Of a stretch of DNA of 64,000 bases, positions 41,369 to 54,410 are shown in pieces. The notes under the pieces are model-generated. The model worked only from the letters and a program-made list of their open reading frames with translations. It was not told the origin of the DNA and made no database searches. Both the position numbers and the translations under genes were made by a program. Source of the DNA: Cepaea nemoralis (Eukaryota; Mollusca; Gastropoda; Stylommatophora; Helicidae); contig JACEFZ010014612.1 in assembly GCA_014155875.1 (NCBI GenBank), forward strand, positions 129,001 through 193,000, given 5' to 3'. Every line of letters begins with the position of its first letter. Within the stretch, counting starts at the first letter, position 1.

Positions 41369-43126
41369 GTCTGTCTGTCTGTCTGACACGGCCCAGCCCA
41401 TGGTGGAGAGCATCTCATTTAAATCATATAAGTAGTCATATAAGATCCCGTTCCCGACTATCTGTCTGTCTGTCTGTCTTGGGTAAATGGAGGAGGGAGG
41501 AGGAAGAGGGAGGTGGAGGAGGGAAGAGGAGGGAGGAGGAGACAGGAGGAATAGGGAGGAATAGGAGGGAGGAGGAGGGATTAGGAAGAGGAGGGAGGAG
41601 TAGGGTGGAGGAGGAGGGAGGAGGAAGAGGGAGAAGGAGGGAGGAGGAGAACGCAGGAGGAGGAGGGAGGAGGAGGAGGAGAGGGAGGAGGAGGGAGGAG
41701 GAGGAGGAGGAGGCGGAGGGAGCAGGAAGAGGGAGGAGAAGAGGGAGGAGGGAGGAGAAGGAGGAGGGAGGAGGAGGAAGAGGGAGGAGGAGGGAGGAGG
41801 AGAACGAAGGAGGAGGAGGGAGGAGGAGAGGGAGGAGGAGGGAAGGGAGGAGAGGAGAGAGTGGGAGGAGGCGGAGGGAGAAGGAAGAGGGAGGAAGAGG
41901 GAGGAAGAAGAGGGAAGAAGGAGGAGGGAGGAGAAGGAGGGAAGAGGATGAGGGGGAGGAGGAGGAAGAGGGAGGAGGAGGAATGTGAAGGGAGGAGGAG
42001 GGAGGAGGAGGGTGGAGGTAGAGGAAGGAGGAGGAGGGAGGAGGAGAGAGGAAGGAGGGAGAATGAGGAGGGGAGGAAGGAAAGGGAGGTGGAAGAGGAG
42101 GAGGAGGGAGGAGGAAAGAGGTAGGGGGAGGAGGAGGTAGAGGGAGAAGGAGGAGGAAGGAAAGGGATGAGGAAGAGGAGGAGAAGGGAGGAGGAGGGTG
42201 GAGGGAGGAGGAGGAGGTAGAGGGAGGAGGAGGGAGGAGGTAGGAGGTGGAGGAAGAGGGAAGAGGGAGAAGAAGGGAGAAGGAGGAGGGAGGATGATGA
42301 GGGAGAAGGAGGCAGGAGGATGAGGGAAGCAGGAGGAGGAGGAGGATGAGGAGGGAGAGGGAGGAGGAGGGAAGATGAGGGAGGAGGGGAAGGAGGCGGA
42401 GGGAGTAGGAGGGAGGAGGATGGAGGAGGAGGGAGAGGAAGAGGGAGAAGGAAGAGGGAGAAGGAGGAGGGGAAGAGGGAGAGGGATGAGAGGGAGGAGG
42501 AAGAGGAGGAGGGTGGAGGGAGGAGGTAGAGGGAGGAGGAGGAGGAGAAGAGAGGAGGAGAGAGTTCGCCATTCCGAATTCATACTCGTCTAGTTCTTCC
42601 CTTCTACACGACTGTAGATAACTTCCTTACACATAAAAAGATGAATTGTTATTGATATTGCCGTGGCATGGAGGAATATCAGCAGCAGAGTTGATCCAAA
42701 AAACCAAAGACTGAGATCTACGGAGAGCCATGAACGCCTACGCCAGCCGGCACGGCACTTGATGATGATGATTGCCGTGTGACGATTCTGTGTAGTCACG
42801 TCATTTTCTTCCCTTTCCTAGCGTTTTGGTTCGGGGATTCTTTCATCATCATCATCATCATATATTTACGTACGTATTTTGGGAGGGGGAGGAGGAAGGA
42901 GGAGGAAAAGAAAAAAAAAACTATGACAGTTGGCAGCTCTGGAATGAAAGGAAGGCGTATAGAAAATTTCATCTCAATCGGATGGGCCGTTCGCGAACAA
43001 ATAAAGGACATACATACATACATACATACATACATACATACATACATACATACATACATACATACATACATACATACATACATACAGACAGACAGACAGA
43101 CAGACGATCCTAATTTATATATAAGG
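40689..43126 (+). repeat. macrosatellite unit U2
   Basis: 2.4 kb, six head monomers, polypurine core 41487-42566, and a tail nearly identical to U1 and U3. It carries the longer tail with GTAGTCACGTCATTTTCTTC that U3 also has and U1 lacks. Confidence 0.8.
41487..42566. repeat. polypurine tract (U2)
   Basis: 1.08 kb of GGA-rich purine on the plus strand. Long stretches match the U1 and U3 cores with block deletions. Confidence 0.9.
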
Positions 43127-46044
<2,918 letters not shown>

Positions 46045-46136
46045 CGTAATTATAAATAAAATACACCATTGTTCAAAGTAAGCACTAAATAATATTGAAA
46101 AGCATGCCTGTCATGATATGGAAATGGTTGTCATAC

Positions 46137-46289
46137 TTCAACTATTGTATTACTTTCGACTGCCACAACCTTCACAAAGTCCATGAGACCGGGCTGCAGG
46201 GACGGAAAAGTGATATAGAGTTTGTCAGTGAACTGTACAGGAAGGACTTGGTCTAGGGTGAAATCGTCTGGGCCATTTTCTGTCGGTGC
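46137..46289 (-). CDS. exon C of the IgGFc-binding-like gene
   Basis: 153 nt, phase 0 to phase 0. The acceptor is ATTTTTTTCAG (46290-46291) and the donor GTATGA (46131-46136). It encodes 51 residues with LDQVLPVQFTDKLYITFPS and MDFVKVVAVESNTIVE. This is the most diagnostic part of the domain: the family pattern is QlPPv..wG.eyi.vp...g..d.vrvvAs.d.T.v. It sits between the macrosatellite block and a SINE. Confidence 0.8.
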
Positions 46290-46509
46290 CTGAAAAAAAT
46301 AAATAAAGATAAAGACAATTAAGAAACAAAATGCATGGACTCATTTTATACGAAACAAAACATCAAGCAGATGGGAGATGTATGATACGAGTTAAAAGTA
46401 AAATAGTAAAAATGGGAAAGCAAAATTTCACAAAATTAAATGATTATGTGCCACATGATAATATATCGCCAAATATGACTCTTTATTCGCTATTCTCAAC
46501 GTATATTAG

Positions 46510-46745
46510 GAGTCTTTGTGGCGAAGTGGTCAAGCCGTTTAACTCGGTCTTCGAAGGTTGTGGGTTTGATTCCGGGCCGCGTCCTTCGGATCACGAGTTA
46601 AATTTTTCGGAGACTCCTGTGGGTCGTCGCTAGAGCTACGTAGTTCGTGCTTTGTGCGACGCTTTCCGCGCTGCGGAAAGAGACCGAGCCATATGGGATA
46701 AAACCCGATGCAATGAAGTCGACCCTGTCGACTTTTAAGAGACTT
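46510..46745 (+). mobile_element. tRNA-derived SINE (SINE-C), fullest copy
   Basis: The head GTCTTTGTGGCGAAGTGGTC carries an A box (TGGCGAAGTGG) and a B box (GGTTTGATTCC). The body includes AGTTCGTGCTTTGTGCGACG and GACCGAGCCATATGGGATAA. The acceptor-stem pairing is absent, so this is a SINE head rather than a tRNA gene. Other copies are at 57.7 kb and 13.2 kb. Confidence 0.7.
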
Positions 46746-46945
46746 TTAAGCGACTCTTTATTCGGACAAAGGATAAAATATCGCCATTCCAGGATCTATC
46801 CTGTTATTTGTTTTGTTTCGTAGTATCTTCCACAATTTCAAAGTTCAGTGAACGGGAATTTACATTATAATACTTGCTTATTTGATTGTGTACCATATTT
46901 GGTCCACACCTACCATTTATTTGGCACTGAATCAGTTAAGAATGT
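46746..46945 (-). repeat. R3 dispersed repeat copy
   Basis: The reverse complement of this stretch carries TAACTGATTCAGTGCCAAAT, ACACAATCAAATAAGCAAGT and ATAATGTAAATTCCCGTTCA, as at 29.5 and 51.9 kb. Confidence 0.6.
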
Positions 46946-47039
46946 TCTAGTGAATTTATCTCTGCCAATTGAAGTGAGAATGAGAGTTCTTGAGAACTAT
47001 ATTGACCCAATCGTGATATATGGAGGCTAATAATTGATA

Positions 47040-47275
47040 GCCGGCTCCATGGCGTAGGTGTTTCGGACGCGGTTCGTAATTCCACTTACACATGTTCGAA
47101 ACACAGCTGCGTGGATGTGGCAGCAGACCACGTTGCTCTGGGTGTTTAGGAATTAGTATGGGAGCCGGTCGTTCAGAAAGAAGACAACTGAACGTAAACT
47201 TGCCAAGAGATCACAACAGAAGTATAATGCTGGTGTTGACAGTTATGCCCTGTAAAGGATATGAAAAATCATAAT
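47040..47275 (+). mobile_element. SINE-A copy with clear tRNA head
   Basis: The head CCATGGCGTAGGTGTTTCGG and the B box TGTTCGAAACAC lead into GCCGGTCGTTCAGAAAG, AACTGAACGTAAACTTGCCA and a 3' end TGCCCTGTAAAGGATATG. This is the best copy for defining family orientation. Confidence 0.7.
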
Positions 47276-47529
47276 CGTTGATAGCCAGCACAGAAGTGGG
47301 AAATTGTGTGGAAGCTGCGGACATGTTGTTTTCTGGAAGAAATTATGGGAAAATCGTAGATGATTACAAAGTGCAAATAATGCTGCGGAGGAGAGGCAGG
47401 GGGGAATTCAAGACAGAAGAGACTGGACAGTTTGACATGGTGGCATGGAGGGACCTCAGTATCAAAATGAATTTGTAGAGAGGGCGGAGGACAACCAGGC
47501 TCACAACGACACGCGGGATGGGCTATAAT
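47276..47529. other. unassigned intronic sequence
   Basis: A plus-strand frame (about 47278-47478) encodes MLRRRGRGEFKTEETGQFDM in a piece that looks like a LINE C-terminal tail. The evidence is weak. Confidence 0.25.
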
Positions 47530-47797
47530 AAGAACGAACGAACGAACGACCTAACTTTAGTTTTCAAGAGTCACACACTGGGCACGCACGCCCACCGTAA
47601 TTCAACTTTCCAATTACTCATTTTTCGCCCTTAATTGTTGTGCATGTTAGACTCTCAAAAGGGGGAAAAAAAATCATTGTCAAATGAATGTTGTGAACAT
47701 AAATTATGCATATTACTATGTTATGAGATAGATAGGAAGACACACACAAACACGCGCGCGCACACACATACACACCACACACACACACACACACACA
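47530..47797 (-). mobile_element. VNTR retroelement copy 3, short VNTR
   Basis: A tail of GAAC tetramers (47533-47550), then TCACACACTGGGCACGCACG, TTCCAATTACTCATTTTTCG and ATGTTATGAGATAG parallel the conserved block at 58.8 kb. A CA array (47740-47797) stands where the VNTR should be and runs straight into macrosatellite sequence. Confidence 0.5.
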
Positions 47798-47849
47798 TCT
47801 CATTTAATTCATATAAGTAGTCATATAAGTTCCCGTTCCCGTTACCGAC

Positions 47850-47906
<57 letters not shown>

Positions 47907-47998
47907 GACCCGGCCCGGCATCGCCCAGTCCTTGGTGGGGAGCATCTCATTTACTTCATATAAGTAGTCATATAAGTTCCCGTTCCCGTTACCGACTA

Positions 47999-48069
<71 letters not shown>

Positions 48070-48284
48070 GACCCGGCCCGGCATCGCCCAGCTCCTGGTG
48101 TGGAGCATCTCATTTAATTCATATAAGTAGTCATATAAGCTCACGTTCCCGTTCCCGACTATCTATCTGTCTGTCTGTCTATCTGTCTGTCTATCTGTTT
48201 GATCCGGCCCGGCTTCGCCCAGCCCCTGATAGGGAGCATCTCATTTAATTCATATGAGTAGTCATATAAGTTCCCGTTCCCGAC

Positions 48285-48329
<45 letters not shown>

Positions 48330-48950
48330 GACTGTCTGTCTGTCTGTCTGTCTGTCTAATCATTTATTGGTTGCAGTTAGAACAACCTTAGATAAACGAA
48401 GACCAACTTACAAAAAGCATTAGAAAGAGCACTTGAAAGATCTTTACATCTTCCCCAACAATTAACTTGGGTAAATGGAGCAGCGGCAGCAGCAGCAGCA
48501 GAAGAAGAAGAAAAAGGAGGAGTAGGAGCTGGGAGGAGGAAGAGGGAGGAGGAGGGAGGAGGAGGAGAAAGAGAGAAGAGGAGGATGGAGGAGGGAGAGG
48601 GAGGAGGGGGAGGAGAAGAGGAAGAGGGTAGGAGGTGGAGGAGGGGAGAGGAGGAGGAGGAGGAATATAACGCATATGCCTGTAGATTTAATAATGGCTG
48701 AAGTTGTTCCATGTCTTCTTAGATTTGGCGACAGTGTAAAGAAATATAAAATCTTCAAACTTGATAGAGTTCCAAATCCAATTCCAATTTTCAAAACAAA
48801 AATTCCAAATTCGTCCTCGGCTAACCTGCTTCATCAGCTGTGGTTATTATTGAGGATCGTGGTTTTTGTGGGTTTATTCACCCTAATTCTTGCCTTGCGA
48901 GTCCTATCTCGGACTGGTTATGTAGCTTTTGTGTCTGTGACGTCAGCAGT

Positions 48951-49163
48951 GGTCGGCGGCTATCCTTTGTGCTCTTCTGTTGTGGTTTTCTTTGTTGGTG
49001 TAGGCTCCTGGCTCGTCTGGCTGCAGTCCTTATAAGGACTTTTCGTTATCCCACTCCAGCTGGGGGATCGGTCGGCGGTTGTCCTTTGTGCATGTTTCCA
49101 CTTGTTTTCTTTGTTGGTGCAGGCTCCTGGCTTGATTGGCTGCAGTCCTTAAAAGGACTTTTT
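48951..49163. repeat. two 119-bp-spaced direct repeats
   Basis: 48951-49045 and 49070-49163 share GGTCGGCGG, TTTTCTTTGTTGGTG, AGGCTCCTGGCT and TGGCTGCAGTCCTTA. The second contains the ORF1 stop, so the repeat arose in the ORF1 3' flank. Confidence 0.75.
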
Positions 49164-50586
49164 ATTTGGTCTTTTTGTCTCCTTTATTGTGTATTTTCTG
49201 TAGGAGCTTATCGACGTTTTCATTTTCCTCCTTGTGCCTGTTTTCACTGTTGCGTTTGCGATACTGCTGCCTAAAGTTTTCTTCCTCCGTGGTCAGCCAT
49301 GGGACGATTTTACCGTCATCTATATAGTACTCGAAGTCGTTCTCACGGTCGTAGAGTACTACTGGGTATACCATCGGTTTTCCCCGGAGTTTCTTAGGCT
49401 TCTTTTCTTTTTCTTCCCAGCGCCTTCTGAATTCCTCGCGCTTGAGTTCCTCCTTGTCGACTGGGTATTCTGTGCCTCCTTCAGAGATCCGACGGTATAG
49501 TAGTTCCCTCTTGGGCGTTGTGGTTGGGCTGCTGGCTTCAGCTTGCGGTTCAGGCTCGGTCTCTTGGTTTTCTTCTTGCTGTTTCTCTGTGAGTTCTTGT
49601 GTGGCTTCTGTTAATTTGTTTTGAAAGAGTCCCATTTCAGCTCTATGCAATTCTCTTTCGGTCTTGATCATTTGTAGGATTTCTTCGTTCTCCTTCTTCA
49701 TCTCAGCCATGCGCTGAATCTCTTGTTTGATGTCGAGCTGGATTTCTTTCATGTCGGCCAGCAGCTTCTCATTATCGCTGGTCGGAGACATCGTCATCAG
49801 TGCCTTGACTTGCTTCTTCAACTCGTCTATCTGCTTTTGAAGTTGATCTCTTTCAGCTTGTGCTATACCCGTGGCTGTCTCGCCCCTCTGCATTGCTTCC
49901 TTGAATGGTGTCTTTGTGATGATGGCGATCTTTAAGACGTCTCTGTGTCTCTGCAGGTACGGACAGCCCAGGTATCTTGCTCCATGTTTGCCCAGGCAGT
50001 TGGCGCACTTTCTTTTGTTGTTGGGTGCTCGGAAGTCCGTGTCCAGCTTGGCCAGCGGACACTCCTTGAAGGCGTGGTGATCGGCGCAGTATCAGCATAT
50101 TTCCGTCTTACTGCGACACTTAGCTCTACTGTGGCCGGCCTTCTGACATCTGGAACATTGCGTGATTCTTGGTATGAATCTCTCTGGTTGCTGCATTCTC
50201 TTTTTGAATGATGCTGTGGTCGGCATCTCGCTGCCCTCCGACGTCACTACTGCCAAGGTTGTAGGTATCTTGGAGTAGGTGAGAAGCCGCTCCGCCTTCA
50301 AGAATCGGATGTGAAGATTCTCTTCGCGTAGATGTTTCAGGATTTCTTCATCTGTCAGCTCCACAGGAATCCGCTTGACAACCCATCGGACTGTTTTCGA
50401 GTCGGTGTTTCCGACTCTGGTGTCTTTCTCCTCCTTCTCTGCTGTCTTGGTTCTTGACTGTGTTGGGCAGTCAATCTTCTCCCTCGTAGTAGCTTCAGTG
50501 ATGGCTGTAGTATCAGGCTCTTTGATGCAGCTAGCAGGTGGGCTCTCGACATTCTTCTTCTTGTTGTCGGCTGCCACGCTGCACAT
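49162..50586 (-). pseudogene. LINE ORF1 (gag-like) with three zinc knuckles, one in-frame stop
   Basis: 475 codons in one frame from ATG, broken only by TGA at 50092-50094. Residues about 75-140 hold an RRM-like part (VRWVVKRIPVELTDEEILKH). Three CCHC-like knuckles follow: CSRCQKAGHSRAKC, then YCADHHAFKECP (its first Cys is next to or replaced by the stop) and CANCLGKHGARYLGCP. The rest is a long coiled coil (QLQKQIDELKKQVKAL onward) and a charged tail. This is the RNA-binding ORF1p type of I/Nimb-group LINEs. Confidence 0.7.
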
Positions 50587-51210
50587 CTTGGCAACAGCGT
50601 GTTTCTTGTTGGATTCTCAACGTGACATTTTCCCGCTGATCAGGCTTCTTGACAGAATAATGCGACTTGACTTGTTAGCGCTCGCAGTGCGAATGAACGA
50701 CCTGGCTTGATAGAGACTTGACGAGATAAAGAGACGACGACTTGATAGAGATAAGGTAACTATTATTTATTCATTCTTTAAGCAAAAAAAGATGAGTTAC
50801 AATGTTATGCATTATGCATTATTTTTATGAAAACTTTGAAAATGCCTTAAAGATTGTATCATTATTTATTATAACTCATATGCCGGTATATAACTATGGA
50901 CAAAGAGTTTATAAATCTTTGAAAACGATGCCACAATATGACTATAAGTTATACAGAAAAGTTATGCCCCTTGAAATAACTTTTACAGAGTTAGGTCCCC
51001 TGAGATATATGAAATTATAATGAAAAATGAAATAATATTGGGTAAGCAGCCGATTTCACACCAAACACATATGACAGTTGGCTGCGCTGGAATGAAAGGA
51101 AGACGTGTAGAAAATTTCATCTCAATCGGATGGGCCGTTCGCGAGCGCATAAAGGACATATGGACATACAGACATACAGACAGACAGACGGAGATCGCCT
51201 TTTATATATA

Positions 51211-51212
<2 letters not shown>

Positions 51213-51293
<81 letters not shown>
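51213..51293. repeat. TA then CA dinucleotide arrays
   Basis: About 45 bp TA followed by about 32 bp CA at the end of unit U4. Confidence 0.9.
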
Positions 51294-51295
<2 letters not shown>

Positions 51296-51483
51296 AGAGA
51301 GACACTCACGCTCGTGTAAACACCAGCATATATACCTACATACGCACATTCATATATTCATACACCATTCATACAAACATTCAAAATTATACATCCACTC
51401 GGAACACAATCGCACACTCACTCACCCAGAGATATACCCATTCAATATCACAAACACACGAATAAACGTTCGCTTACGCATAC

Positions 51484-51486
<3 letters not shown>

Positions 51487-51571
<85 letters not shown>
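51487..51571. repeat. CT dinucleotide array
   Basis: About 84 bp of uninterrupted CT. Confidence 0.95.
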
Positions 51572-51576
<5 letters not shown>

Positions 51577-51690
51577 CTCTTTGATACATAACGGGTTAGC
51601 GTGGGCTGCTGGATAAGAAAGCTTGTATTAACTGATACGTGTTTCTTCTGTAGTACTGGTAATATATATTATACTGCATTTAATACTTAC

Positions 51691-51820
51691 GCCAGAACCA
51701 CCGATAAAAACAGCAACTTTATCCTTGGAGGTCAGATAAGATCCGTCGAAGTCAATGCTGTTATTGAAGTAGACACTTCCATGACTGGATGAAATAGTTG
51801 CTGTCACACTGGTGAACTGG
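51691..51820 (-). CDS. exon B of the IgGFc-binding-like gene
   Basis: 130 nt. The acceptor is ATTATTGACAG (51821-51822) and the donor GTAAGT (51685-51690). One nt completes a Ser codon from exon A, then 43 codons, phase 0 out. It encodes VTATISSSHGSVYFNNS and GSYLTSKDKVAVFIGGSG. The latter is the family's 'G.yi.SdkPVaVfsG' strand pair, expected just before the exon C block. A second AG, 12 nt downstream, would also keep phase, so the exact acceptor is uncertain. Confidence 0.75.
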
Positions 51821-51899
51821 CTGTCAATAATCATACATTATCCATTAAAACAAAACCGACTGGGCGGCTTTCGGCGCGAAGGGTATATTATACTAAACG

Positions 51900-52110
51900 A
51901 ATATTTTTAACTGATTCAGTGCCAAACAAAAAGTAAACTTGGACCAAACATGATACACAATCAAATGAACAAGTATTATAATGTAAATTTCCGTTTCACC
52001 GAGCAGTGGAATTGCAAAGGATAATAAGAAACAAAACAAATAACACGATGACACTAGTATGGCGATATTTCCTCTTTCTGTTTAAGTAGGAGGTCAAATT
52101 TGGTGATATA
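51900..52110 (+). repeat. R3 dispersed repeat copy
   Basis: It carries TAACTGATTCAGTGCCAAAC, ACACAATCAAATGAACAAGT, ATAATGTAAATTTCCGTTTC and CTAGTATGGCGATATTTCCT, as in the other two copies. Confidence 0.65.
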
Positions 52111-52299
52111 CTTAGATACTTAATTAATTAATGAACACCTCGACTCTCGGTTATGTGGTCAGTATTAGAACTGTCGACTTTACTTCCTAGAACATTTCCT
52201 GATGTCAGTTATATTCTAGGTCGCATGGTAGCCCAGTTTTATTTTAAGATTCCGCCTCGATCGTATTCAAACACATAACCACAGGGCCAGATTGCGAGT

Positions 52300-54400
52300 T
52301 TAACCACAATTCCAATTCCAATTCCAATTGCTGGTACGAGTACCCCCTTTCAGTCTTCGAGTTTTCGACTTGGCTATGTAGGGTGCTTATGGTGCAGCTT
52401 GTAGTTTGTCTTTCGTACTTTGGGCTGCTTGCTGTCAGCCTCCCGGCTTCTGATGGATTGATTGCGTTCGCTACTTTCTTGATGAGGTTTTCCATGTCTG
52501 GACAGAGTTGCGCATTTGTTGAGGCTTGGCAGTAATTGTGGCCCCACCCCGTCTTATGGTGCTGTTTCCTTCAGGGAGTTTTACCAGCTGTCGTCTCTCC
52601 TGGTGTTCTTCCTATTTCCCCGTTGTGGGTTGCCTTCGAATCTTCTCGGTGTTCGCCAGTCGGATCTTGGTGGTGAGCGATAACGTCCTTCCTCTGCTGC
52701 TTCTTCCTCCGTCTGTGTTCTTGGATCTTTTAGTTCGGATGCGGATGTCTGTGTCTTGAGCAGTGTTAATATTTCATGTAGCATCTCTTCTGTTCTTTCT
52801 TTATAATCTTGTATTCTTAATAGCTGTTCGTTAGCCTCATCTTTTATAGCAGCCATTCGAGTGAAATCCTGCTCAATCTTCTGCTGAACTTGCTTTGTTT
52901 CGTCCAGGATGCGCTGCGCGGCTGTTATCTGTGTTTTTTACGTCTTGCTGTTTCTTCTTTCATGCTTGATAGCCTTTCTTCTGTCTCAGCCTTCATAGCA
53001 GCTATTCGAGCGACATACTGCTCAATATTCTGCTAAACTTGCTTCGTTTCGTCTAGGATGCGCTGAACGGCTGTTATCTGTGTTTCTTGCGTTTTGTCTT
53101 TCTTCCTCCATGTTTTTGAACTGCGTTCTCAGGTCCTTCAGTTGGCCTTCCAATTGTGCTTTGTCACTTTTGGTGACTCGATTGGTGGCCTCGTACTGCC
53201 TCCTAGCTTCTTTATAGGGCAGGTTAGTTTTGATGGCGATTTTCAAAGCTTCCTTGCTGGTATGGTGGCAGGGGCAGCCGAGGTACCTGTCGTCGTGGTT
53301 GCCGAGGCAGTTGTCGCACTTTCTGTTAGTGTTACGCCTCCTGAAGTCCTTATCGATCTTTGCATGCTGGCACTGATTGTATGGATGAGGTACAGAGCAG
53401 TTTCTGCAACCCTCAACCTCGCTCTTGCAGGTGGCACAGGTGTGCCAACTTCTGGCACTTAGAGCACTGCAGCACTCTCGGTATGTAGTGCTCTGGCATT
53501 TGGTCTCTCTTGTCCCATCTGATGTATTGGGGGATCACTCAGTCCTCCGATGTTACTATGACGACTGTGAAGGGGATGTTGTTTTTTCCGATGATCATCT
53601 CGGCACTGGTGATCTTGAGTTTATTGTTCTACCTTGTCAGCATCTCCCTGATCTGGTCGTTGGTGAGATGGGTCTTGACTCGTTTAATGACCCATCGTTT
53701 CATCATGATGTGTCGGATTGCTTGAATTGTGATGCCGTGGTAAAGCTTGATGTCGGCCTTCTCTCCTTGAGCGATTTTCTGCATAAGTGCTATGGTCTTA
53801 GGGTTTTTGTTGATGGAGACCTCTATTCCATCAGGTGTCTTGCGTAGCTGGCAGATGCTGTTTCTACCCAGCTCGTCTTCCAGCAGCTTGATTATCTTGT
53901 CTGTTGGTAGTGCCAACAGTTTGGCTTTTTCCACGCTTGTCTGTTTTAGCAGCAATTTGCCAGTGAAGTCCTCAGTTGTTGTAGTTTCCTCCGATGTTGA
54001 GATCATTGGTAAACTGGGCTGCTTCGTCTTGGTGCTGTTGAAAACTTCACGGCTGCTTCTGGCTTCAGTTAAAGTTGTAGTCTCTGACGTCTGTTGAGCT
54101 ACGGGTGAAGCTTCATCTTGTGTAGAAGTGGTAGCTTCATTTAATGTTTCTTCAGGTTCTGGTGTTGTGCTGCGGCTAGCAGACACGTTGTCTTCTTTCA
54201 GCATCTTGATAGTTTTAGCGGCTTTCACGCTGCCCTATTTTGAACGTCGGATATCTAGTGGGGTTTTTCTTTCAACGTTCCATTTTCTAACACGCGGCCG
54301 GCTTCCGATAAGGCGACTTGCTCTCGATAGCGCGTCGAGTCGACCTCCGAGCACGGCACATAAATACTCGAACAACGACTTTGGTACTGTGTGGATGTAG
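52300..54400 (-). mobile_element. LINE ORF1-only element 2, decayed
   Basis: Minus-strand relative of the element at 48.7-50.8 kb, with the same order: 5' UTR, ORF1 with knuckles, coiled coil, then a GGAATT repeat tail (about 52310-52330). No RT or endonuclease is seen. It lies in the A/B intron. Confidence 0.5.
52500..54228 (-). pseudogene. LINE ORF1 (gag-like), multiply frameshifted
   Basis: The N-terminal 199 residues (54228-53629) are Ser/Thr/Glu-rich, then RRM-like (PDGIEVSINKNPKT, KRWVIKRVKTHLTNDQIRE). Knuckle remnants follow in other frames: CSKCQKLAHLC near 53.45 kb and CDNCLGNHDDRYLGCP-like near 53.3 kb. Coiled-coil stretches follow (KSDKAQLEGQLKDLRTQFKN at about 53.15 kb, EQLLRIQDYKERTEEM at about 52.8 kb). 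At least three frame changes and several stops. Confidence 0.6.
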
Positions 54401-54410
54401 CAGTGGTTCC

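Larger units (their letters stand above)
48688..50776 (-). mobile_element. LINE ORF1-only element 1
   Basis: Inserted in unit U4 between TGTAGAT and TTTAAGC, which are close together in U0. On the minus strand: a 5' UTR with repeated TCTATCAAG/CGTCAAGTC motifs, ORF1 (50586-49162), two 119-bp repeats, and a GGAATT-rich 3' segment (48780-48800). I see no ORF2 endonuclease or RT. A LINE normally loses its 5' end, so loss of ORF2 with both ends kept suggests an internal deletion or a HAL1-like non-autonomous form. Confidence 0.55.
47798..51212 (+). repeat. macrosatellite unit U4, interrupted by an ORF1 element
   Basis: It starts mid-monomer (CATCTCATTTAATTCATATA) and has further head monomers. 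It shares with U0 the CTAATCATTTATTGGTTGCA lead-in, a short polypurine core (48476-48666) and the AT-rich tail (50780-51060). It ends with AATTTCATCTCAATCGGATG and TATATAAG. The segment 48688-50776 is foreign. Confidence 0.7.

Noticed and set aside
46510..46590. Functional tRNA gene
   Set aside because: A and B boxes are present but the acceptor stem does not pair and the sequence runs on into a repeated body, so it is a SINE head. The same applies at 27601 and 47040.
47798..48356. Possible CRISPR array (regular repeats with spacers)
   Set aside because: The 'spacers' are TCTG microsatellites, the repeats are about 75-100 bp, and the context is a eukaryotic intron with no cas genes.
48389..48712. 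Ser/Pro/Leu-rich frames near 48.4-48.8 kb as part of ORF1
   Set aside because: They are polypyrimidine translations of the U4 core fused to flanking sequence, not the ORF1 protein.
50375..50710. 111-codon plus-strand frame
   Set aside because: Antisense shadow of LINE ORF1.
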